DNA from: PNAI01 sp035574295
Lineage (GTDB): Bacteria > Pseudomonadota > Alphaproteobacteria > Rhizobiales > Xanthobacteraceae
Direction of reading: 5' to 3'
Assembly: GCA_035574295.1 (NCBI GenBank)
Contig: DATLYX010000028.1
Location: forward strand, 1 to 20,711
Length of the DNA stretch: 20,711 nt
Shown: positions 7,220 through 14,002 of the stretch, piece by piece
Layout: every line of letters begins with the position of its first letter
How positions within the stretch are numbered: the stretch's first letter is position 1
Notes under the pieces: model-generated
Seen by the model: only the letters and a program-made list of their open reading frames with translations
What the model was told of the DNA's origin: nothing
Database searches by the model: none
Program-made: the position numbers and the translations under genes

Positions 7220-8023
7220 TCAAATCCCGCTCGCCAGATAGCCGCCGTCCACGTTGATGACGACGCCAGTGACGAAGGCGGAGGCCGGAGATGCAAGATA
7301 GACGGCCGTCCCCACCAGTTCCTCGAGCTCGCCGAAGCGACCCATGGGCGTGCGACGCAGCGCGCTGTCGCGCCGCTCCTGGCTCATGGCCTTGCGCGAC
7401 AATTCGGTGGGAAAGAATCCGGGCGAGATCGCGTTGACGCGCACGCCGCGCGCGGCCCATTCGGCGGCCAGCGTCTTGGTCAGTCCGATCACGCCGTGCT
7501 TGCTCACCGCGTAAACGGCCGCGCGCGGAAAGCCGCGGTGCGAAGCCATCGAGCCGATGTTGATGATGGAGCCCGAGCCGCGCGCCAGCATGTGGCGGCC
7601 GACCTTGATGCAGGTAAAGAATACGCTGCGGATGTTGACGGCCATGATGAGTTCATAATCCGCAAGCGTAAACTCCTCCGCCGGTTTCAAAATCGTAATG
7701 CCCTGGCACGGCACCAGAATATCGATGTGGCCAAGCTGCGCCAGCGCATCGTTGAGCAGGGTTTCCAGCGCTGCGTCGCTCGAAACATCCGCAGTAAACC
7801 CCAATGCGGAGGCATCGCGGTCGCGCAGGGCGCGGGTCACCGCCTCCACCTTTTCCGCCGTGCGGCCGGCGATGGCAACGCGCGCGCCGGCTTCCTGCAG
7901 GCCGAGCGCCAGGGCGCGGCCGATGCCGCTCGAGCCGCCGATGACGAGGGCGTTGAGGCCATGCAAGGCAAACGCCTGCGGCCAGGCGCTCTTATGCGGA
8001 GCGTCGACAAACGGCTGATTCAT
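7220..8023 (-). CDS. SDR-family NAD(P)-dependent oxidoreductase
   Basis: A 267-residue classical short-chain dehydrogenase. The Rossmann motif GGSSGIGRA is at about 29-37, the catalytic serine S158 in NIGSMAS, and Y171/K175 in the YAVSK motif. SPGFF and a C-terminal VVINVDGGY are also typical. The usual NNAG motif reads PCQG (105-108), a mild departure. The general look is gluconate 5-dehydrogenase/3-oxoacyl reductase-like, but the substrate is unknown. I chose ATG 8021-8023 (preceded by a GGATGGA-like site) over an in-frame TTG at 8035. The start overlaps the end of the iclR-type gene by 32 bases and the stop abuts the Ldh2 start, so the three genes probably form one transcript. Confidence 0.9.
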   Translation of the reverse strand: MNQPFVDAPHKSAWPQAFALHGLNALVIGGSSGIGRALALGLQEAGARVAIAGRTAEKVEAVTRALRDRDASALGFTADVSSDAALETLLNDALAQLGHIDILVPCQGITILKPAEEFTLADYELIMAVNIRSVFFTCIKVGRHMLARGSGSIINIGSMASHRGFPRAAVYAVSKHGVIGLTKTLAAEWAARGVRVNAISPGFFPTELSRKAMSQERRDSALRRTPMGRFGELEELVGTAVYLASPASAFVTGVVINVDGGYLASGI

Positions 8024-8801
8024 CGGTCCATCCAAATCGAGCGGAGAGAGCCTGCGTCCGTTCCAGCAGCGGCGCGCGCAACTCTTTCAGGCGCTGGCGC
8101 GTCAGCCTGACCTTTGGTCCAACAATGCAAAGCGAGGCGATGGCGTGGCCGGTATAGGCAAAGATGGGCGCCGCCACACAGCGGATGCCTTCGTAATGCT
8201 CCTCGTCGTCAAGGGCATAGCCAACTGACCGGATGCGCTTGAGCTCGGTCTCAAATGCGGCGGCGCTCGTGATGGTGCGCGCCGTGAAACGTTCGAAATT
8301 TATTTGCGAGACGATAGCGGCGCGTTCAGCCGGCGGCAGGAACGCCATGATCGCCTTGCTTACCGCTGTGGCGTGGATCGGCCGATTGGCGCCGATCTCC
8401 TGCGCCACGCGAAACGGATTGCGTGGGTCGCATTTGGCGACGATGGTCACTTCGCCGTTGCAATAGGCAGCAACGCTTGAGCCCTCACCGGTGAACGCCG
8501 TCAACTCGGCGGCGACGGGTTCGGCGATCTGGCCGATTTGTTCCGGCGTCCACACCCGCGCTGTGAGGCGATACAACTTGGCCGTCAGCTCATAGCTGCG
8601 GGTGTGCGGATCCTGGCGAAGATAACCGAAGCTCACCAGCGTCTGCAGCAGGTGATGCGCGGTGCTGCGATGCAGCGCCGTGCGCCGGACGGTCTCGGCC
8701 AAAGTGGCGGAACCGCCGCTGGAGGCGACCGTTTCGAGGATGCGCAGCCCTCGTTCAAGCGATTGGTGGGTGGGGCGCGGGGTGTCGAGTTGTTTCAACA
8801 T
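7992..8801 (-). CDS. IclR-family transcriptional regulator
   Basis: A 269-residue regulator. Residues about 14-75 form the IclR winged HTH (SLERGLRILETVASSGG, then TALHRSTAHHLLQTLVSFGYL), and the rest is the ligand-binding GAF-like domain with the family signature EEHYEGIRCVAAPIF followed by IASLCIVGP. IclR proteins usually control adjacent catabolic and transport genes in response to a pathway metabolite. It is divergent from the TRAP operon across a 172-base gap with a 13-base-period repeat next to its start, a likely operator. ATG 8799-8801 was chosen because the family similarity begins there; an open frame upstream to 9296 merely crosses the TRAP gene. Confidence 0.92.
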   Translation of the reverse strand: MLKQLDTPRPTHQSLERGLRILETVASSGGSATLAETVRRTALHRSTAHHLLQTLVSFGYLRQDPHTRSYELTAKLYRLTARVWTPEQIGQIAEPVAAELTAFTGEGSSVAAYCNGEVTIVAKCDPRNPFRVAQEIGANRPIHATAVSKAIMAFLPPAERAAIVSQINFERFTARTITSAAAFETELKRIRSVGYALDDEEHYEGIRCVAAPIFAYTGHAIASLCIVGPKVRLTRQRLKELRAPLLERTQALSARFGWTDESAVCRRSA

Positions 8802-8812
8802 ATGAGAATTAA

Positions 8813-8835
8813 TTGACAGTTCTGTTTGACAGTTC
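8813..8835. promoter_or_regulatory. Candidate IclR operator / promoter element
   Basis: ttgacagttc occurs at 8813-8822 and 8826-8835, a direct repeat with a 13-base period, and acagttctgt at 8817-8826 is an inverted repeat (ACAG/CTGT). It starts 11 bases upstream of the iclR-type start codon, in the intergenic region shared with the TRAP operon. Both copies also contain TTGACA, a -35 consensus, though no well-spaced -10 box is clear on the plus strand. Confidence 0.5.
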
Positions 8836-8973
8836 AGACTATGACCACGGTTGCGGCTGTCAAGCGCCGAAGCGAGGTTTTTCGGGATCCGAACATCCGC
8901 GCAAGAGGCGCCGCGCAACGGCCGATCATCGCGGCCGGCGAAACGATCGGCCGCAGCAAGAGGGAGGACTTCA

Positions 8974-10026
8974 ATGACACGCCACGCAATGGCTTCGGTT
9001 GCCGCGTTCTGCGTTGGACTACTGATCGGGAGCGCGCCGGCCTCGGCGCAGCAAGCCAAAGTCCGCCTCAACATGGCGAGCACGTTTCCCGGCAGCATGG
9101 TGCTGATCGGAGATGCCGCCAAGAAGCTGGGCGACAAGGTTCGCCAAGCGTCCGGCGGCGAGATCGAGATCCGTTTCAACGAGCCAGGGGCCTTGGTGCC
9201 GGCGGCGCAATCGGTCGATGCGGTGTCGCAGGGCTCGGTGGATGCGGCCTGGGCGGGCGCCGGGTGGTTCGCCGGCAAGGACTCCGCCTTCAACATGTTC
9301 TCCTCGGTGCCGTTCGGACCGGGGCTCGGCGAATACCTTGCCTGGATGTATCACGGCGGCGGGCTCGCCATGGCGCGGGAAATGTTCGGCAAATACGACA
9401 TCCATAACATTCCCTGCGCGTTGATCCCGCCGGAAGCCTCAGGTTGGTTCCGCAGGGAGATCAAATCCGTGGCGGATCTGAAGGGCCTGAAGATGCGCTT
9501 CTTCGGCCTCGGCGCCAAGGTGATGGAAAAATTCGGCGTCGCCACCCAGCAACTGCCGCCGGGCGAAATCTTTCAGGCGCTGCAGCTCGGGACGATCGAT
9601 GCCACCGAATTCTCGCTGCCCGCCATCGATCAACGCCTGGGATTCTTCCAGGTGGCAAAATTCTATTATTTCCCCGGATGGCATCAGCAGGCGACCTTCT
9701 TTGATCTGATGGTCAACAAGAAGAAATGGGATGCGCTGTCGTCGCAGCACAAGGCGATCATCGAAATGGCCTGCGGCGATTTGATCCGCGAGACCATGGC
9801 GGAAGGCGAGGCAGCGCAGTGGCGGGCGATCAAGGAGATGCAGGAAAAGGGCGGCGTGCAGGTCAGAAAATGGCCGCCGGAAATCCTGGCTGCCTTTGAG
9901 AAAGCGTGGAACGAAGTGGTGGCCGAGGAATCCGCTAAAAATCCCAATTTCAAGCGCGTATGGGATTCCTATGCCGGTTTCCGCGCCAATTATGCGATCT
10001 GGAAGAACCACGGCTACTTGCAATAA
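8974..10026 (+). CDS. TRAP transporter solute-binding protein (DctP family, TakP-like)
   Basis: A 350-residue periplasmic binding protein. A signal peptide ends near APASA|QQ (residue 25). The DctP fold is seen in ASTFPGS, GALVPAAQSVDAVSQGSVDAAW, LKGLKMRFFGLGAKV, and LPPGEIFQALQLGTIDATEF followed by FYYFPGWHQQ. The last two blocks resemble TakP, which binds 2-oxoacids such as pyruvate, so a small oxo- or hydroxy-carboxylate ligand is likely; this is family inference. The start ATG is preceded by GGGAGG. It is the first gene of the TRAP operon, followed by a 73-base gap with a strong hairpin. Confidence 0.93.
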   Translation: MTRHAMASVAAFCVGLLIGSAPASAQQAKVRLNMASTFPGSMVLIGDAAKKLGDKVRQASGGEIEIRFNEPGALVPAAQSVDAVSQGSVDAAWAGAGWFAGKDSAFNMFSSVPFGPGLGEYLAWMYHGGGLAMAREMFGKYDIHNIPCALIPPEASGWFRREIKSVADLKGLKMRFFGLGAKVMEKFGVATQQLPPGEIFQALQLGTIDATEFSLPAIDQRLGFFQVAKFYYFPGWHQQATFFDLMVNKKKWDALSSQHKAIIEMACGDLIRETMAEGEAAQWRAIKEMQEKGGVQVRKWPPEILAAFEKAWNEVVAEESAKNPNFKRVWDSYAGFRANYAIWKNHGYLQ

Positions 10027-10053
10027 GCTCGGATCGGCACAACAGCATTGCGA

Positions 10054-10075
10054 AGCCGGCTATGCGCAGCCGGCT
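10054..10075 (+). promoter_or_regulatory. Intergenic hairpin between TRAP P and Q genes
   Basis: AGCCGGCT (10054-10061) is followed by a 6-base loop and a second AGCCGGCT (10068-10075), giving an 8-bp GC-rich stem. No T-run follows, so it is not a classical terminator. Such hairpins after binding-protein genes often protect the upstream mRNA and keep the binding protein more abundant than the membrane subunits. Confidence 0.6.
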
Positions 10076-10099
10076 GCTGCGAGGGCGGACATTTAAGTC

Positions 10100-10672
10100 A
10101 TGGAAACCCTTCTCGCAGTGAGCCGGCTGTTCAACAGCGTGAACCGCGCTGCGGCCTCGGCCGCAGGGTGGTTGTTCCTGGTCCTTGCCGGAGTCGTGGT
10201 TGTCGATGTGGTCACCCGCAAGTTCGGCTACCAGATCCCGCAATTCGGTTCGACACGGTTGCAGGAATTGGAAGGCCATCTGCACGCTGCGCTGTTCGCG
10301 CTGTGGTTCGGCTTTGCGTATGCAAAAAACGCCCACGTCCGCATCGACATCGCGCTCGGCCGGGCCGGCCCGCGCGCGCTCGCCAAGCTCGAATTTTTCG
10401 GTTGCGCGTTCTTGGCGCTGCCGTTCACCCTCATCGCCGCCTACTTCGCCGTTTACTACGCCTGGACGTCGTTCCGCCACAACGAGGCTTCGGTCTCGGC
10501 CAGCGGCCTGCCATACCTGTTCATTCCCAAAACCGTGCTGGCGATCGGCGTGGTCCTGCTCGCGTTCGCCGTTATCTCCATCATGCTGCGCGCCATGGTG
10601 TTCCTGTGGGGACCCGAGCACCTGCGCGAGCAGGCGGCGATTACCACCTACCGGATGGGGGCGAAGCCGTGA
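10100..10672 (+). CDS. TRAP transporter small membrane subunit (DctQ family)
   Basis: A 190-residue membrane protein with four hydrophobic segments: GWLFLVLAGVVVVDVVTR, LHAALFALWFGFAYAKNAHV, FFGCAFLALPFTLIAAYFAV and VLAIGVVLLAFAVISIML. The motif AKNAHVRIDI is the conserved DctQ signature after the second helix. It forms the small half of the membrane complex together with the M subunit. ATG 10100 is chosen because it begins the first amphipathic region. The stop overlaps the GTG start of the M subunit in GTGA. Confidence 0.9.
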   Translation: METLLAVSRLFNSVNRAAASAAGWLFLVLAGVVVVDVVTRKFGYQIPQFGSTRLQELEGHLHAALFALWFGFAYAKNAHVRIDIALGRAGPRALAKLEFFGCAFLALPFTLIAAYFAVYYAWTSFRHNEASVSASGLPYLFIPKTVLAIGVVLLAFAVISIMLRAMVFLWGPEHLREQAAITTYRMGAKP

Positions 10673-12057
10673 CCGCCTGGCTCGCGCAGCACCTGTCGGT
10701 GCTGATGTTTGTGGTGCTCGGCGTGGCGCTGTTCAGCGGCCTGCCGGTCGGTTTCGTACTGGGCGGTGTCGGCATTGTGTTCGGCGTGCTAGGCATCCTG
10801 TTCGACCAATTCCAGCCCATCCAGTTTTTCAACTTTCTGCCGCGGGTGTGGGGCGGCGTGGCGGCCAACCCGGTGCTGGTGGCGATCCCGATGTTCATCT
10901 TCATGGGCATGGTGCTCGAACGCAGCGGCATCGCCCACGAATTGCTGCACTGCCTGCAGGTGCTCACGCGCGGGGTGCCCGGCGGGCTTGCGATGTCGGT
11001 CACGCTGATGGGAACGATCATGGCTGCCACCACCGGCATCGTCGGCGCCTCGGTGATCATGCTCACCCTGATCGCACTGCCGTCGATGATCGAACGCGGA
11101 TATCAGAAGGAGCTCGCGGTCGGCACCATCGCTTCGGCCGGAACACTCGGGATTCTGATCCCACCGTCGATCATGCTGGTGGTAATGGGGGATCTGCTGC
11201 AGGTGTCGGTCGGCGCACTGTTCGCCGCGGCGCTGCTGCCGGGACTGTTGTTGTCCGTTCTCTATCTCGTCTATATCGGTACGATCTCGTACTTGAAGCC
11301 GGCGCTCGCCCCGCCGCTGCCGGTGGAGATGGGACCGAAGTCGCGGCGCGAATTCTGGACTTTGGTTGCCAAAAGTTTCTTCCCGCCGCTGTTTTTGATC
11401 GCGCTGGTGCTCGGCTCGATCTACGGCGGCTGGGCGACGCCCACCGAGGCCGCCGGCGTCGGCGCAGCGGGCGCGCTCCTCTTGGCCATGGTCCGCCGCA
11501 AGCTCGATCGCACCACCTTGCGCGAGGTGATCGAGCAGTCGGGATTGACCAATGCAATGGTGTTCTTCCTGTTCTTCGGCGCGACGATGTTCTCTTACGT
11601 CTTCCGCTCGCTTGGCGGCGACGATGTGGTGAAGGAACTGCTGGCGGCCGTCGGCATCGATACGCCGTGGAAGATTCTCATCTTCCTGCAGATCCTTGTC
11701 TTCCTACTCGGCTTCTTCTTCGATTGGATCGAGATTTCGCTCATCGTGTTGCCGATCTTTGCGCCGATCCTGGCGGGGCTCGATTTTTCCGCCCATATCG
11801 GATCGGGGCCCGGCATCGTGTTTCTCACCTGGTTCATCATTCTTTTGGCGGTGAACTTGCAGACTTCGTTTCTCACCCCGCCGTTCGGCTTTACGCTGTT
11901 CTGCATGCGCGCCACGGTGCCGCCCGATGTGGCCATGGCGCATATCTACCGCGGCATCGTTCCTTTCGTCGGGCTGCAATTGATCGGGCTTGCGGTCACC
12001 ATCGTATTTCCCGAATTCGTACTCTGGCTGCCGCGCGCCGTCGGCATGCTGACTTGA
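10669..12057 (+). CDS. TRAP transporter large membrane subunit (DctM family)
   Basis: A 462-residue polytopic protein, the ion-coupled transport subunit of the TRAP system. Family motifs include AIPMFIFMGMVLERSGIA, GTIASAGTLGILIPPS, GSIYGGWATPTEAAGVGA and NLQTSFLTPPFGFTLF. Length fits the DctM family (about 430-460). GTG 10669-10671 overlaps the stop of the Q subunit; there is no better start, although the frame stays open upstream. TRAP transporters use a sodium or proton gradient, and an Mrp antiporter operon lies in the same window, but nothing shows the two are linked. Confidence 0.94.
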   Translation: MTAWLAQHLSVLMFVVLGVALFSGLPVGFVLGGVGIVFGVLGILFDQFQPIQFFNFLPRVWGGVAANPVLVAIPMFIFMGMVLERSGIAHELLHCLQVLTRGVPGGLAMSVTLMGTIMAATTGIVGASVIMLTLIALPSMIERGYQKELAVGTIASAGTLGILIPPSIMLVVMGDLLQVSVGALFAAALLPGLLLSVLYLVYIGTISYLKPALAPPLPVEMGPKSRREFWTLVAKSFFPPLFLIALVLGSIYGGWATPTEAAGVGAAGALLLAMVRRKLDRTTLREVIEQSGLTNAMVFFLFFGATMFSYVFRSLGGDDVVKELLAAVGIDTPWKILIFLQILVFLLGFFFDWIEISLIVLPIFAPILAGLDFSAHIGSGPGIVFLTWFIILLAVNLQTSFLTPPFGFTLFCMRATVPPDVAMAHIYRGIVPFVGLQLIGLAVTIVFPEFVLWLPRAVGMLT

Positions 12058-12086
12058 ATGTCGATGCGGTCACAGAGCCGCGCAAA

Positions 12087-12103
12087 GTGCGCTGAAGGCG
12101 CAC
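12087..12103 (-). terminator. Possible bidirectional hairpin terminator between convergent genes
   Basis: GTGCGC (12087-12092) and GCGCAC (12098-12103) form a perfect 6-bp stem with a 5-base loop in the 51-base gap between the TRAP M gene and the convergent secreted-protein gene. On the minus strand the stem is followed by only TTT, so termination strength is doubtful. Confidence 0.4.
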
Positions 12104-12108
12104 GCCGA

Positions 12109-12561
12109 TCATTGCCGCATGAAGCTCAGCGTGCAATTGCGATCGTAAGGCCGGCCCTGATAGGTCACCATGTGCTTGCCGTCGAGCGTTGCAGCACCGG
12201 CCACGAACTTGCCGCGGTAGCTCGCCTGCAGCGAGTCGCGCTGTCCGGTCCAGCCGCCGCTGAGCGTGATGGTGCCGTCCGCGGACACCGAGCCGGAACC
12301 GGTCTCCTTGCCGACCACCGTTTTTCGGTTCGCGCCATAGAGCGCGCGCGAATAGGAGACTTTGCCGTTCGCAATCCTCAGCTCCACCGGCTCGGTGTCG
12401 AGCGGCGCATCGGTGAACGGCAGCTTGGCGCAATTGAGCACGCCGCGGTACCGGCCGTCGAACGACTGCGCCGCCGCATCGGCTAAATAAAACGCGCCGG
12501 CCGCGGCAATCGCCATGGTCGTCGCAAAACGCCTCGCTGCGCTCATGTCACGTTGCAACAC
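12109..12561 (-). CDS. Small exported protein of unknown function
   Basis: A 150-residue protein with an N-terminal signal peptide (hydrophobic TTMAIAAAGAFYLADAAA, probable cleavage before QSFDG). The mature part, about 115 residues, looks like a small beta-rich domain: FDGRYRGVLNCAKLPF, then alternating strands such as GSVSADGTITLSGGW and LQASYRGKFVAGAATL, ending RPYDRNCTLSFMRQ. Two cysteines (in NCAKL and RNCTL) could form a disulfide. I do not recognise a family. The GTG start 12559-12561 is preceded by GGAGA at good spacing; an ATG at 12546 has no obvious ribosome site. It lies 24 bases after the dCTP deaminase gene on the same strand. Confidence 0.75.
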   Translation of the reverse strand: MLQRDMSAARRFATTMAIAAAGAFYLADAAAQSFDGRYRGVLNCAKLPFTDAPLDTEPVELRIANGKVSYSRALYGANRKTVVGKETGSGSVSADGTITLSGGWTGQRDSLQASYRGKFVAGAATLDGKHMVTYQGRPYDRNCTLSFMRQ

Positions 12562-12585
12562 CGGTTCTCCAAGGCGCGCTCATCG

Positions 12586-13770
12586 TCAGGCCCGAAAATG
12601 CTTGGACAACTTGAGTCCCTGGTGCTGATAGTTCGAAGTCTTTCCCTGGCCGTAGAGCACGTCCGGGGGCTCGGCAAGCTCCTCGTAATCGAGCCGTCCG
12701 ACCGCCTGCCCGTGTTCGAGCACGAACGGCACCTCGTGGCTGCGCACTTCGAGCACTGCGCGCGCCCCCGGCTGGCCGCTTTCCGTCATGCCGAAACCGG
12801 GATCGAAGAAGCCCGCATAGTGCACGCGGAACTCGCCCATCATCGGATCGATCGGGATCATTTCCGCGGCGAGGTCGCGCGGGATTTGCACCCGCTCGCG
12901 CGAGGCGAGGATGTAGAACTGGTGCGGGTCGAGGATCAGCCGCCGGTCGGCGCGCGGCCGCATCGGCTCCCAGAAATCGCGCCAGTCGTAGCGCCCGACC
13001 TCGTCCACGTCGATCACGCCCGAATAGCGCTGCGCGCGATAGCCGATCAGGTTGCCGCCTTCCCCGGCTAGATCGACGCTGAGCACCACGCCGTTGCGCA
13101 GCACGAGCTCGCCGTCCACCAGCGGCTGCGTCTCATGGCGTTCCATGAGCTCGCGGTCCGTCAGCGAGAATTTCTGGTTCTCGCTTTGCTTGGGGTGACG
13201 CCGCCGGAACCGCATCTGATTTAAGCGCGAGCCCTTACGGACGCGGATCGAGAAACTGCACGGCGAAATCTCGGCGTAGAGCTTGCCCTCGTATCTGCCG
13301 TGCACGCTGTCGAACACGTCGCTGTAGTCGGCGATCAGCCGCGTGAAGATGTCGAGCCGGCCGGTGGAACTTTTCGGATTGGCGAGCGCCGAGATGCTCT
13401 CCGGCAGATTGAGGTGCTCCAAGAGCTCCACCACATAGACGCACCCCTTCTCCAGCACCGCGCCGTGTTCGAGGTTGATCTCGTCGTAGCTCAGCGCCTC
13501 GAGCTGCTCCTGCACGGTTTTGGCCCGCCCGGGCAAGAAGCTGGCACGGACGCGATAGGCGCGGGCGCCGAGCCGCAAATCGAGACTCGCGGGCTGGATT
13601 TGCGACTCCTCGATGTCGGGCGCCGCCTGCACCAGTTTTCGGTGTGCGATCACCGCCTTGATGCGTTGGCAGGGCAACAGGCCGGCTTTGGTGCCGAAAT
13701 CCGCGAGTGGACCGGTTGCTTCGAGAAAGGCCCCGGTGTGCGTGGGCGGCTTGAGGATGCGGACGGCCAT
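12586..13770 (-). CDS. dcd: 2'-deoxycytidine 5'-triphosphate deaminase, long alphaproteobacterial form
   Basis: A 394-residue protein converting dCTP to dUTP for thymidylate synthesis. It is about twice the length of E. coli Dcd (193 residues) and has two dUTPase-like halves. The N-terminal half carries ALANPKSSTGRLDIFTRLI (the SSxGR substrate loop), and the C-terminal half carries LDPHQFYILASRERVQIP, YAGFFDPGFGM and AVLEVRSHEVPFVLEHGQ. This tandem form is known from Alphaproteobacteria. ATG 13768-13770 (MAVRILKPP) was preferred because the family similarity begins there; an open frame continues to 13857 into the metZ promoter region. It is divergent from metZ. Confidence 0.9.
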   Translation of the reverse strand: MAVRILKPPTHTGAFLEATGPLADFGTKAGLLPCQRIKAVIAHRKLVQAAPDIEESQIQPASLDLRLGARAYRVRASFLPGRAKTVQEQLEALSYDEINLEHGAVLEKGCVYVVELLEHLNLPESISALANPKSSTGRLDIFTRLIADYSDVFDSVHGRYEGKLYAEISPCSFSIRVRKGSRLNQMRFRRRHPKQSENQKFSLTDRELMERHETQPLVDGELVLRNGVVLSVDLAGEGGNLIGYRAQRYSGVIDVDEVGRYDWRDFWEPMRPRADRRLILDPHQFYILASRERVQIPRDLAAEMIPIDPMMGEFRVHYAGFFDPGFGMTESGQPGARAVLEVRSHEVPFVLEHGQAVGRLDYEELAEPPDVLYGQGKTSNYQHQGLKLSKHFRA

Positions 13771-13836
13771 CGGCAGGCTCTTCGGCGCGCGGGTTGCTGA
13801 CGCAGATTTAAAAACAATTATGGTCTGAACGCGCGA

Positions 13837-13865
13837 TTGACGCCATCGGCGATCCACCGTATGAA
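13837..13865 (+). promoter_or_regulatory. Probable metZ promoter
   Basis: TTGACG (13837-13842) and TATGAA (13860-13865) are separated by exactly 17 bases, a good sigma70-type match. Transcription would start near 13872-13875, right at the 5' end of the SAM-II aptamer, as expected for this compact riboswitch class. Confidence 0.7.
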
Positions 13866-13874
13866 TGCAATTAT

Positions 13875-13935
13875 CCCGTGGTCATTTGAGCCGGCCGGCT
13901 TGCAGCCACGTTAAACAACTCGCTAAAAGGCCGGG
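13875..13935 (+). ncRNA. SAM-II riboswitch aptamer
   Basis: The sequence matches the SAM-II class. P1 is CGTGG (13877-13881) pairing with CCACG (13906-13910), the loop begins TCATTTGAG, GGCTTGCAG leads into the P1 3' strand, and the conserved TTAAACAA is followed by CGCTAAAAGG. The pseudoknot forms between CCGGCC (13891-13896) in the loop and GGCCGG (13929-13934). SAM-II binds S-adenosylmethionine and is found mainly in Alphaproteobacteria upstream of methionine genes, which fits metZ 67 bases downstream. Confidence 0.93.
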
Positions 13936-13947
13936 GGACGTACGAAA

Positions 13948-13983
13948 CCCGGCTTTGGGATATTCCCTCGGCCGGGATTTTTG
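13948..13983 (+). terminator. Riboswitch expression platform: intrinsic terminator before metZ
   Basis: CCCGGC (13948-13953) pairs with GCCGGG (13971-13976), an inner stem GGGA/TCCC (13957-13960 with 13964-13967) stacks inside, and ATTTTTG follows, so it has the form of a rho-independent terminator 20 bases before the metZ start. The 5' arm can instead pair with CCGGG (13931-13935), which overlaps the SAM-II pseudoknot strand, giving a mutually exclusive antiterminator. Confidence 0.75.
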
Positions 13984-14002
13984 TTGGCGAATGGAGCCTG
14001 TG

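Noticed and set aside
10185..12095. 636-codon plus-strand frame overlapping the TRAP Q and M genes
   Set aside because: Arg/Pro/Ser/Ala-rich composition and no membrane segments; the TRAP subunits in the other frames carry strong family motifs.
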